A DNA stretch of 22,552 nucleotides from Symbiodinium natans (Eukaryota > Sar > Dinophyceae > Suessiales > Symbiodiniaceae): positions 1-22,552 of the forward strand of contig CAJNDS010001340.1 of the NCBI GenBank assembly GCA_905221605.1, read 5' to 3'. Made by a program: the position numbers and the translations under genes. The notes beneath the pieces are model-generated. The model ran no database searches. It was not told the DNA's origin and saw nothing but the letters and a program-made list of their open reading frames with translations. Positions 9,476 through 17,365 of this stretch are shown here, piece after piece; the first letter of the stretch is position 1, and every line of letters starts with the position of its first letter.

Positions 9476-10330
9476 AGAGTATGATGGGATAGAGGCCATT
9501 TACTCTGATAAGCTGAGCTATGCGGAATTCGATGACCTGACCTATGTCATGTTGTTAGTTGTTTCCTTGACGAGAAAATAGTAGAAGAACTAGCACGCGA
9601 CGATTCGAATTGCCTTTCTGATCCGACTAACACAATCACGAAACCTATTTAATCTAATTTAAGGGCCATTCATGGAGATGTATACGTCGTCGTTGGTCGT
9701 AGTATTTTTATAAAACCATCCTTCAGCGTTTTTCTTGCCTAACACAACTTTTTTTTCCAAACCAGGATCCCCGGGCCACAAACTTCGCATGATTGCGGGT
9801 AACCGGGTTTTCAACAGACTCGAAACTGGATGCCAACAAGAAATCCTGAATTGCAGGAGCCTTGATGCTTGAGGCGATGGTGAAAAAAAAAACCTTTGCC
9901 GAACTGCTGGGTTGGACCTGGATGAATTAAATTGTGTGCCGGTGTGGCTGCTCATTGCTTTTCAAGCCTGGTATCACCTGAGCCGTAAATTTAGCCACAA
10001 AATGGTGCGGCAGAAAAGTCAAACCTTAACGGACACAAGACAGCGGTCAATTGCAACGCAGCTGCCCAAACCCTGTCAATCATGCTCTAAGTGTGGCTTC
10101 TCAACCGGCGCTCTCCTGTTCGCGGCGCCAGTGCGCGGCTGCCAGGTGCTCCGCCGCGCGCCCGTGGAGTGACAGCACGTCCGCGAGCTGCGAGCCTCCC
10201 GGGCGAGGACTTTCGGACAACCACACTAAGTCAAACACTAGCTTAAAAGAATGCTTTGAAGCGCTTTTAGGATCATCTTTCGAAATTAACGAAACCTTTA
10301 CTTTACACCATTATTTCGCACATCCCCACC
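9476..10330. other. Intergenic DNA, no supported gene
   Basis: Mixed-composition DNA with short homopolymer runs (T8 at about 9750, A9 at about 9882). The plus-strand frame from 10051 runs into the foldback below and is not convincing. I see no RNA gene or tandem repeat here. Confidence 0.5.
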
Positions 10331-10331
10331 T

Positions 10332-10873
10332 GTCAGATACAGTGTCGAAACATCTGGGGATGGCTCTCTGCCGGATTATCTGGGGATGCAGCGAACTCCA
10401 GGATCCTCTGCGCGATTCTCCAGAGATCTCTGTAGGATCTGCAGGATCTGCAGGATTCTCTGGGCACTTCAGGGATGCGGCATTTTTTGCAGGATTCTTG
10501 AGGCGCTGTAGGGACACTCTGCGGGGATTCTCTGCAACTCTGCAGGATTCTGTGCAAGGGGGACTCAGTATGCGTGTGGGCAAGAGCGAGGGATACTGGA
10601 GACCGAGAATCGCTCTAGCAACTTGACCCCAAGGGTGGGGGAAAAAAACAACCTTCCCAGCCCACACCAGGAAATCCTGCAAAGAATCCCCGCAGAGTGT
10701 CCCTACAGCGCCTCAAGAATCCTGCGAAAAATGCCGCATCCCTGAAGTGCCCAGAGAATCCTGCAGATCCTGCAGAGATCCCTGGAGAATCGCGCAGAGG
10801 ATCCTGGAGTTCGCTGCATCCCCAGATAATCCGGCAGTGAGCCATCCCCAGATGTTTCGACACTGTATCTGAC
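10332..10873. mobile_element. Foldback element: two 0.2 kb inverted arms
   Basis: The left arm (10332-10536) and right arm (10678-10873) are reverse complements over about 200 bp with only a handful of mismatches. The one clear indel is 9 bp, an extra GGATCTGCA unit in the left arm. The spacer of about 140 bp contains GGGTGGGGGAAAAAAAC. The outermost shared bases are GTCAGATACAGTGTCG. Inside each arm a motif like GCAGGATTCTCTG recurs, as in a short tandem array. The structure fits a foldback transposon or MITE-like hairpin and would form a strong hairpin if transcribed. No transposase frame is present; target-site duplications are not obvious. Confidence 0.8.
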
Positions 10874-10899
10874 GTAACTCGGCCTCGGCAATCAATCCC

Positions 10900-11249
10900 G
10901 CAGAGCGTCCGCCCCCAGAAAACCCCACAGAGAATGCGCCCTCCTCAACACACTCAGCTGCGCACACGTCAGCCCAGACACCCATGAGGCCTTGCTCCAA
11001 GCGCAGCATCTCCGCGCGCTGCGAACATAAGACCGCCAGTGCACGCGCATCCGGCTTGTAGGCTCTCTCCGCTGCAAATCGACCACGTTGCAGCGCATTG
11101 CGCCTGATTCGAGCGGTGCAAAGAAAATGTTTCCTAGCGTTTGCCATTCTCGCAGCAGTCCAGACGCTCTGGTGCCACTCTGAGGCACGCCAGCTCAAGG
11201 CCAGGAGAACTCCAGAAAGGCACAGCGAGGGCCAATCTGCATTCAGCTG
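10900..11249 (-). CDS. Downstream exon of gene B, Ala/Arg-rich
   Basis: After the acceptor TGTATCAG at 11250 the frame reads QLNADWPSLCLSGVLLALSW, then EWHQSVWTAARMANARKHFL, then AERAYKPDARALAVLCSQRA, then EMLRLEQGLMGVWADVCAAE. The residues look like a helical region. The join to the upstream exon is phase 0 across a 65-nt intron. The true 3' end is not clear: the frame stays open into the right arm of the foldback and stops inside it near 10713. Either the gene ends or splices before about 10890, or the foldback has inserted into its 3' part. Confidence 0.45.
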
Positions 11250-11314
11250 CTGATACATCACAAAGGAGACCTCAAAGAACCCACAGGCAATTTCGATGGG
11301 GATGCTAACACTAC
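11250..11314 (-). other. Predicted 65-nt intron of gene B
   Basis: Donor ATGG/GTAGTG at 11314 and acceptor GATGTATCAG at 11250, with a TC-rich tract (GGTCTCCTTTGTG) ahead of the acceptor. Removing it connects two coding-like frames (ending LAGRLPRSW and starting QLNADWPSL) in phase 0. The frame also reads through part of the intron in the downstream register, so retention is possible. Confidence 0.5.
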
Positions 11315-11540
11315 CCATGATCTGGGCAACCGGCCGGCGAGGTCCACAAAGGCATCATGTGCTGCTCCGGCCTCGGCCTGTGCTTGCCAGGCAAGGAGGG
11401 CCGCTCGCAGAGCTCTCCTCGCAGCGGAGCTTGGCGGAGCTTGGCGGAGCTTGGCGGAGCTTGGCGGAGCTTGGCGGAGCTTGGCCATGCTCGGAGCTTG
11501 GATTGCTTTGTGAAATGCCCACAACAACCCGCCTGGAAGC
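11315..11540 (-). CDS. Exon of gene B carrying the 10-bp repeat
   Basis: The frame may begin after an acceptor CTTCCAG/G near 11540 and reads GGLLWAFHKAIQAPSMAKLR. It then crosses the 10-bp minisatellite (LRQAPPSSAK repeated) and continues ALRAALLAWQAQAEAGAAHD and AFVDLAGRLPRSW up to the donor GTAGTG. A 10-bp unit gives a 10-residue peptide period over 30 bp. Changes in copy number that are not a multiple of three would shift the frame. The non-repeat part is convincing as coding; the repeat part may be a recent expansion. Confidence 0.42.
11425..11484. repeat. 10-bp tandem repeat CGGAGCTTGG, six copies
   Basis: Six essentially identical units of CGGAGCTTGG, with a further single unit at about 11492. 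The perfection of the copies suggests a young or homogenised array. All three frames remain open through it on both strands, which inflates the open frames seen here. Confidence 0.95.
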
Positions 11541-11689
11541 CCACAGCCGAACTTCCTGTGGACGCCGTCGTAAAGCGTTGACACATGGAGACCCGAGAGG
11601 CGAGATCAATGCCGGAAGACGCACCTTAGCTGGGCTGTATCTCAACAGCCGGCAAAGGAACCCATGCGAAAGCTTCACAACGCAACTGC

Positions 11690-11782
11690 AGGACACTGCC
11701 CGGACTGCAACCAACGAGGCCAAGAATCTTCCCGACACGTTTGCCCACCGTCTGCCCAGCTCACTGTGCAGCACTCGCTAGC
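11690..11782 (-). CDS. Gene B Tudor-like domain, second half
   Basis: The frame reads ASECCTVSWADGGQTCRED. The exon starts after an acceptor (TGCAGAAG/G, position 11783) and continues the fold begun in the exon at 11847-12035: after the Y-x-A-T-I strand and the I-D loop come a C-T-V-S-W strand and a D-G-G turn. This is the usual spacing of SMN-type Tudor domains. The frame stays open to a stop at 11675-11677; the donor that ends the exon is not certain (GTGAAG near 11678 or an earlier GT). An alternative acceptor three bases upstream (CTTGCAG) would add one Lys. Confidence 0.55.
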
Positions 11783-11846
11783 CTTCTGCAAGCAGGAAGC
11801 TGCGCACTCAGCCGAAACTTGACGAACTCAGCATCTGTGCACCCAC
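11783..11846 (-). other. Predicted 64-nt intron inside the Tudor-like domain
   Basis: Donor GAG/GTGGGT at 11846 and acceptor CTTCCTGCTTGCAGAAG at 11783. The length is not a multiple of three, yet removing it joins the two halves of a recognisable domain in phase 0. This makes it the best-supported intron here. Confidence 0.62.
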
Positions 11847-12035
11847 CTCATCGATGTGGTCGATGGTTGCTTCATAGTCAAACCCATCTTCAGCCCAAGG
11901 GGCAAACACCACATCACCTGGCAGCTGCATAGCATTTTCTTGCTGTTCAGGAGTCGGGACACCATGCGGAGATTGGCTCCGAGAAGTAGTGCCCGACAAC
12001 CTTGAAACGTTGTTGCCGGCATTAGGCCTCAACAA
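11847..12035 (-). CDS. Gene B: Tudor-like domain protein, first half of domain
   Basis: The frame ends QLPGDVVFAPWAEDGFDYEA then TIDHIDE at the donor GTGGGT. This matches the start of Tudor-type domains: a G-D-x-V/x-A entry strand, W-x-E/D-D-G-x-x-Y, then A-T-I. Such domains (SMN, SPF30, SGF29, DUF4537 and agenet relatives) bind methylated Arg or Lys through an aromatic cage; here W, F and Y residues of the cage type are present. The preceding stretch (RSQSPHGVPTPEQQENAM) is low-complexity linker. The frame is open from about 12044, so the exon start is not fixed; the CAG array lies further upstream. A chromatin or RNP adaptor role is inference only. Confidence 0.55.
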
Positions 12036-12225
12036 TCTAGGACCACTTCAAAAGCCTTGAAAGAGTGACACTGTGACGACAGCCATGCCACCCCATGATT
12101 TGCCAGGGTTTTGATTGATTTTGGACGGTCCAAGACCTGGAAACGTTTGAGACACCATGTGACTGGCGATGTTTTCAATTTCATACGTTCCAGGAGTGGA
12201 GAGCGGGGCTCGATGTCTTTCTCGT

Positions 12226-12309
12226 ACAGCAGCAGCAGCAGCGGCAGCAGCAGTTGCAGTTGCAGCAGCAGCAGCAGCAGCAGCAGTTGCAGTTGCAGCA
12301 GCAGCAGTT

Positions 12310-12401
<92 letters not shown>

Positions 12402-12570
12402 TTCTTTTGCAGTTGCAGTTGCAGTTGCAGTTGTAATCGTCGTCGTCGTCGTCGTAGAAGTAGTAATAAAGTGGCAGAAGAAGCAGCGCAGCGGCAGCAG
12501 TAGAGTAGTAGGAAAAAGCAGTCGTCGTCGTCATTGTTGTAGTCGTAGTGGTGGTGGTGGCGGCGGTAGC
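12226..12570. repeat. Large CAG/TTGCAG triplet array with TCG and GTG tails
   Basis: The core at about 12309-12400 is an uninterrupted run of some 30 CAG units. It is flanked by shorter CAG runs interrupted by TTGCAG hexamers on both sides (12226-12308 and 12405-12432). TCG triplets follow at about 12437-12455, then mixed GTC, GTA and GTG triplets to 12570. On the plus strand it reads poly-Gln, poly-Ser or poly-Ala; on minus poly-Leu, poly-Cys or poly-Ala. All frames stay open, so none is evidence of a gene. Relative to gene B it sits upstream of the Tudor-like exons. Confidence 0.95.
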
Positions 12571-12599
12571 GAAAAACCTGTTTAGCGTTCTGCCTTGTC

Positions 12600-14050
12600 A
12601 TCAAGCTGGGAAGGTTCCATGATACATGTCGGCACGATACCGGGTGAACGGCGCGTCAATTTCGCGTGAATGGCGCGGGGATGGCGTGGGAGGATTTTCG
12701 TTTGGATTGTAGTACAACTTTAATACTGGTGTTTCCGTGGGTCGGGAGGACAGGGGCGCGATAGCGCGTGAACGCAACTTGCGAGATGAACCCCGACGAA
12801 GAAGGAAGTTCAGTTTCGTGCAATAGCCAACCCCAATGAACCTCTCGACATGCTCAAAGGAGCGCATCGTGCGGGTTGGCTCGGTGCCTTTCACATGCGC
12901 TCCATGTCCAAGAATGTTCACATCCTGCCTTTTTGCAACGCTCGTTCTTCGGTCCCGGGAGCTGGAGAAAGTGGCAATGGACTCCGAAGTAAGAGGAGAC
13001 CCTCCGCCTGGAAGCACGGCAGCCGATACATTTGCAAAGAGAAGATTCGCAGTTCACAAAGCAGACACAGGGTGCATGCTGCATATGCACACGGCTTGCG
13101 ACATTGTCAGGTGTCAGGAGGCGAGTTCATGATTTGATCTGCTATGCTTCTGGCAAGCAGCATTGCTCGCAGCCGCTTGCAGTATGGGCGAAGAGGAGCT
13201 TCCCGACAGCCGGAAGCAGCGCAGCGCATCCTCGAAGCGTTGTGCGCGCAGGGCCCGGAAACCTCTCAGAGAGCACAGTGTGTGCATGCGTTTGCAACGC
13301 ACATGTCATCGTCTCACGTAAGATGCCAGTGCGCAAAGAGCGCCATGGGGGGCCTTCCGCCAGCACGGCAGAGCCAGGCCGGGCACTCGAGAAACGCCGC
13401 TGGCCTGGCTCCCACTGTTCGAGGGAGAAACCCGCGCCGAAACTTGAGGAAAAAATGCAAAAGCGCAGCGATGCACAGTGTTTGCAGCTGGCGTGCTTGT
13501 GAAGTCGCGGAGGGGGGTCCCATGCATTGACGAAAAAAATCTTGGGGTTTGTGCGCATTGTCGAGGGGAGGGGAGCTGATGACGCACAGAATCCAAACGC
13601 CCGAGTTACTTTACCTCCCTAACTTCTGCGATGGAGTTTGGTTGGGGGAAGCAAGAAACAACAGCAACAGGCAACAAGAAAAAGCAAACTCACAAACAAC
13701 AAATGAACCAACCAACACCTTGAAGCGACAAGCAAACCCCAACAGCCACTACAACAACCACAACCCATAGACTATGATGCAAAATGAAACGCACTATAGG
13801 GTCTGAATGTGGCTGGTGGTTTCGATGTGTCTATGTTTCTTGGTTTGGGCTCGTGTTGTGCCCAGTGAATGTTCACCTTCTCGAAAGTCTGCTCTGTGAA
13901 AGGATGGCCAACGCACGCGCACGCACACCAGTTTGGGCTAGAGCCTACCGATTGCTGGATTTCGAGCCTTGCACCGAAGCTTGCACGAGGCACCGCATGG
14001 CGCACACGGCCGGGATGCATGTGCACACACACACACATAAGGCTCTCAAG
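12600..14050. other. Weak exon candidates; short A/C-rich tract
   Basis: Open frames overlap on both strands. The more protein-like ones are minus 12601-13017 (with AKRQDVNILGHGAHVKG), minus 13114-13302 (FRALRAQRFEDALRCFRLSG) and plus 13144-13260 (RQPEAAQRILEALCAQGPET). None has both a clean donor and acceptor, and no domain is recognised. At 12640-12685 the motif GCGCGTGAATGGCGCG-like is duplicated. From about 13655 to 13770 the plus strand is nearly G-poor and rich in CAACAA and ACCAAC. A CA microsatellite lies at 14022-14036. Confidence 0.4.
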
Positions 14051-14269
14051 GCTTTGTCAGGGTTGCTTCTCATCCCACAATCCACTACACTCGTCAGCAT
14101 ACGTTTCTTCAACCACTTGTCGCTGGTCCACGACGGAGTCCAGTGCTTGAGGCAAGGCAAGGGCGCACCAGACGGATTGGAATGAAGTCATGCTCACCGG
14201 CTTTTCAGCTGAGATCCAGGCATGCAGCAAGCTCCCATGGATGAGGAGGCCAGAAAGCCTTGCACTTAC

Positions 14270-14470
14270 ATAGGCTTCGTGCACACTAGCTGCAACATGG
14301 CGAGTGTGCCCTCTTTATACAGACTAGTCAGCAGCTGAGCGGCAGAGCTCCGAGTCTCTTCCAAGAGCTGCAAGGCATCCCTCGCCTCATACTCTCTGCA
14401 TACTTTGGAAGCCATTATGGGTCGACTAATTACGATCAACCTCGACTTCATGAGTGGTGCAACTTTGCTG
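14270..14470 (-). CDS. Candidate exon with consensus GTAAGT donor
   Basis: The frame reads LIVISRPIMASKVCREYEAR, then DALQLLEETRSSAAQLLTSL, then YKEGTLAMLQLVCTKP. It ends at CCTAT/GTAAGT, the strongest donor motif in the window. The middle part is a clear amphipathic helix. The acceptor is not fixed; CCAGCAAAG near 14465 is possible. Downstream on the same strand (14057-14160) another open stretch reads LDSVVDQRQVVEETYADECS and ends with a stop after WDEKQP. The phases of the two do not join by any acceptor I could find. Product unknown. Confidence 0.38.
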
Positions 14471-14649
14471 GTCTCTTTCAAGGGGGCGCTGTGATGCTTC
14501 AGGAGCCCTTACAATGGAATACCACAGGGTGCCAAACCTCCAACGGTTCATCAGCAATCTCTGCCCTGCGCTTCAGCAATCCCTTTCCAAAATGAGGCTT
14601 CGGACAGCTCTGGGCAGGTAGGCTTAACATCCTCGCTATTCAACTGTTG

Positions 14650-14841
14650 TTAACTTGTCTCGGGGAAGCGATCTGTGATCCAACAACAGCCCGGCAGCAG
14701 CGGGATGCTCGGCTGCCGGCAAGTCTGACATCTACATCGATCTACTACGCGTTGTGAAACACTCGGGTCGTAGCAGCATACACGTGGCTGCCCGACCGGC
14801 GGCACATCAGCCACTTTCGGCCAGCATTCGGCAGTGACCAT
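14650..14841 (-). other. Cys-rich open frame, possible terminal exon
   Basis: The minus frame reads VADVPPVGQPRVCCYDPSVS then RCRCQTCRQPSIPLLPGCCW and ends in a stop after DRFPETS. The Cys spacing (CxC, CxxC) might be metal binding, but no family is recognised. It is close to the change in base composition at about 14950. Confidence 0.2.
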
Positions 14842-14954
14842 TCGCTAGCTTCACTGCACCTTCTTGTCTGCCATGGCCCCTCCAAAGTTCGGAATCTGCA
14901 AGTGCCTGCTCAGAGAAGCCCCCCAGAAAAATGCAAAAATCTTAACAGCATCCG

Positions 14955-15360
14955 GGTTCGACCACACCCTACAACCCACTCCAATACCCAAACCCAACAC
15001 AACCCTCCACCCAAAACCACCCCCACACCAACCCAATCACAAACTCCCACACACCAAATGCTACCAAAAAACCACACCCACCAACAGACGAAAACCACAA
15101 CTAACGACACTAACAATCAGACAACACGCATAACTCAACCCTACGCGGCCCACACCGCCTACAGCAAGGAACACCAAACAAACAACCCGCCCCACAAACA
15201 CCAACAATCCAAAAACAAAAACCACCCACGCCCCAATCACACACCACTCCTCCAAACACAACAACACCACGAAAAAGGAACAAAAAACCTCAGGGGACAA
15301 ATAAACACCCCAAAATCAAAAATAAATAAACCACAATAAGAACCACCAAGACTGATCAAA
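14955..15360. other. A/C-rich, nearly G-free stretch at the composition boundary
   Basis: From about 14960 the plus strand is almost only A and C, with CCCAAACCC, ACCCAAAACC and CCACACCAAC-like words and very few G or T. The complementary strand is therefore G/T-rich. Words resemble degenerate CCCTAAA or CCCAAA telomere-type repeats but no regular unit holds. Long frames across it (Thr/Pro/Asn/His-rich on plus, Val/Gly/Trp-rich on minus) are composition artefacts. It separates the balanced left part from the AT-rich satellite. Confidence 0.7.
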
Positions 15361-15379
15361 CCATAAAATACAAAACGCT

Positions 15380-16005
15380 TTTCATGAAGAAATAGGATTT
15401 GTTTAGTCTCCCATTCAATAGGATTCATGAGGAAGTAGGAGGAGGAAATAGGATTTACTTTAATGTCCCATTAAAGCATTTGTATTAATATCCAGGTCTC
15501 ATGAGGAACAATATTTGCTCTCGTGTCCCACCTCAGTATTTACTTTAGTGATTTGCATTAGTGTCCCACCATAGGATGTGCTTCAGCGTCCCACTCAATA
15601 CGTTTCATGAGAAAATAGATTTTTATCAGATAGGTCTTATCCAATAGGTCTCATGAAGAAATAAGATTTGCTATAGTATCCCGTCATAGGATTGTTTTGG
15701 TGATCCTCCCACTAGATCTCATGAGGAAACGGGATTTGCTCCAATATCGTGTCCCCACTCAATAGATTTCATGAAGAAATAGGATTTCCTCCCACAAGAT
15801 TTGCTTTAAAATCCCACCAGATAGCTCTCATGAGGAAATAGGATTTATTCTAATGTCCCATCACAAGATTTGCTTCATATCCCACCCAATAAATCTCATG
15901 AAGAAATAGATTTGCTTTCGTATCCCTCCCAATAGGATTCATGCCCGCCCGAAATCCTAATATCCCATCCAACAGATCTCATGAGGAAACAAGATTCGCT
16001 TTATT
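15380..16005. repeat. AT-rich satellite, array 1 (about 69-bp unit)
   Basis: Tandem, diverged copies of a unit of about 69 bp. One part is CTCATGAGGAAATAGGATTT followed by GCTTTAGTGTCCCACC. The other is ATAAGATTTGCTTCAATATC followed by CCACCCAATAAAT. The two halves share GATTTGCTT...TCCCA, so the unit itself looks like a duplicated shorter unit plus the palindrome CTCATGAG. The first 484 bp recur almost exactly at 22042-22552. No coding frame is maintained. Confidence 0.88.
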
Positions 16006-16472
16006 GACTCCAGAAACGGTATAAGAGACTTCTATTCTTAAAAGCACCAATTATAAATCCCTACTCTCTCCGTGCGAGAAACTTATATTCCCAAGAATAC
16101 GAATTAAGTATCGTCCAAAATACACCAAATAGAACAAAGGTACGAGTTAAATTTACTCCATCGTTGAGAGACTTCTGCTCCCATGAAAATGCAAAATACT
16201 TAGGAACTGAACTTCAATAGGCCCATTCGAGAGCTACGAACAAACATCCACAAAATCATAGGTTCCTTATACTCCCAAAGGAAAAGAACCGCCACCGCCC
16301 CAAATTACGGGAGTACGAGGACCCCAAGAAGCAAGAGAACCAATGCGGGGCTCCAGAACTTTTCTACACTCAGTTTGCCAAGCGGCGCCGCGGCCGAGGC
16401 GCATGCGACAAGGCGGAATCACCTACGTAAGGGGGGTCCTTCGTCAGCAAACACAGAGATTCAAGAATATTT
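16006..16472. other. Unique AT-rich DNA, probable LINE 3' flank
   Basis: This stretch lacks the satellite unit. A plus-strand segment at about 16285-16310 (CCACCGCCCCAAATTACGGG) resembles one at 18721-18745 (CCACCCCCAATTACGAGTC). In both places a LINE fragment follows to the right on the minus strand, so the shared piece may be part of the LINE 3' region. A GC-rich patch at 16380-16425 contains GCGGCGCCGCGGCCGAGGCG. Confidence 0.4.
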
Positions 16473-17229
16473 CTACCGCGTTCGGTCCTTCGATATGGCC
16501 CGACGAGTCACATGATACGTGTTGATCGCTCTGTGAAGCCCGCGTTGAAGATCAAAACTCAACCGCATCAAACATTCTTGATACGCCTTGCCCTGACAAC
16601 GATGTTGCCGCTCATCGACCAAAACACATATCCCTTTGAGAAGTTCGATCCCTCCTATTTCCAAACCCCCCATACTCTCAAAAACAATGGGCTCGTATCC
16701 CAATCTCTCAGCCAATTGGTGTTGCTGACGTTTCCGATCAGCGTATTTAGTGGCTGATACGAGTTCCTGTTCGGCTGCCTCCGCCAGCAGATGATTTTGA
16801 AATGGGGATGAACCCGCCAAATCCAGAGCCAAACGAGAGAACCTTCGTCAAGAATTTGGTTTCAATGATGGAGGTGCCGTGATTAAAATATCAGCAGGCC
16901 TCAATTGTGGGGAATCACTTAATAATCCGTTGGTTCGAGGATTGGCTGTAATCCGGCCATTGTTGCATATCTACTGATATTGTTACGGAGCATGTTATGA
17001 ATTCCATATTTGTTACCCTGTCGAATACAACCCATGACATGGTGGCCCAAAGAATCTATAACTTGGAGGCAATAACCACAAGTCTTCCCAACTCCGAAAA
17101 TTTCAATTCCCAGCGCATACTCATTACGTCAATCAATGCAGCATTTGAGAAAAGAAAGTCCCGAGTTGGTAAGGGCGTGGTCGTAAGCCATAGTCCCGAG
17201 CCCCGCGCCGCCGCAGCGCGAAGTCGAAC
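16473..17229 (-). pseudogene. LINE (non-LTR) reverse transcriptase, C-terminal region, decayed
   Basis: Reading the minus strand downward from 17229, the segments follow the order seen after the RT domain in many algal and protist non-LTR elements. A GGAGLGTMAYDHA segment resembles the common GGLGLRS motif. Next come KTCGYCLQVIDSLGHHVMGC (a C-x-x-C...HH...C metal-binding pattern), NMLRNNISRYATMAGLQPIL, LRPADILI, then TKYADRKRQQHQLAERLGYE, PIVFESMGGLEIGG and LMRLSFDLQRGLHRAI. Damage is clear: a stop at 17129-17131, a frameshift near 16920 and another near 16855. The RT catalytic domain itself is absent, as expected of a 5'-truncated copy. Family identity is from motif order; the clade is not determined. 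Confidence 0.72.
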
Positions 17230-17365
17230 TTGAGCGGCAACTGGGCTGCTCTAAATCCCATCCCAATGGATAGCCTTATAGAGGGCTTGAAGCATTGAGA
17301 TTTGATCTAATTATTCGTTGGGATTCTGAAGGATGTGAGCTTCACTCGCCCAAAAAGCGGAGAGA
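17230..17365. other. Spacer between LINE fragment and satellite array 2
   Basis: Short unique stretch with no recognisable feature. It begins beside a GC-rich patch (CCCGCGCCGCCGCAGCGCG at about 17202) that marks the edge of the LINE fragment. Confidence 0.4.

Noticed and set aside
10051-10682. Plus and minus frames of 191 and 123 residues across the foldback
   Set aside because: The inverted arms produce mirrored open frames; there is no coding signature outside the arms.
12029-12604. 191-residue minus frame with a long poly-Leu stretch
   Set aside because: The CAG array keeps all frames open; flanks show no protein-like sequence in that frame.
1-14900. Search for dinoflagellate spliced-leader relics (CCATTTTGGCTCAAG-like)
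   Set aside because: None seen by eye, so a dinoflagellate origin is neither supported nor excluded by this mark.
14873-15339. Plus-strand frame starting MAPPKFGICKCLLREAP with a good ATG context
   Set aside because: After about 30 residues it enters the G-free A/C-rich tract and becomes a Thr/Pro/Asn composition artefact; no splice donor clearly ends it earlier.
15380-16005. CRISPR-like array (regular repeats)
   Set aside because: Units are diverged and contiguous without unique spacers; it is a satellite in eukaryotic DNA.
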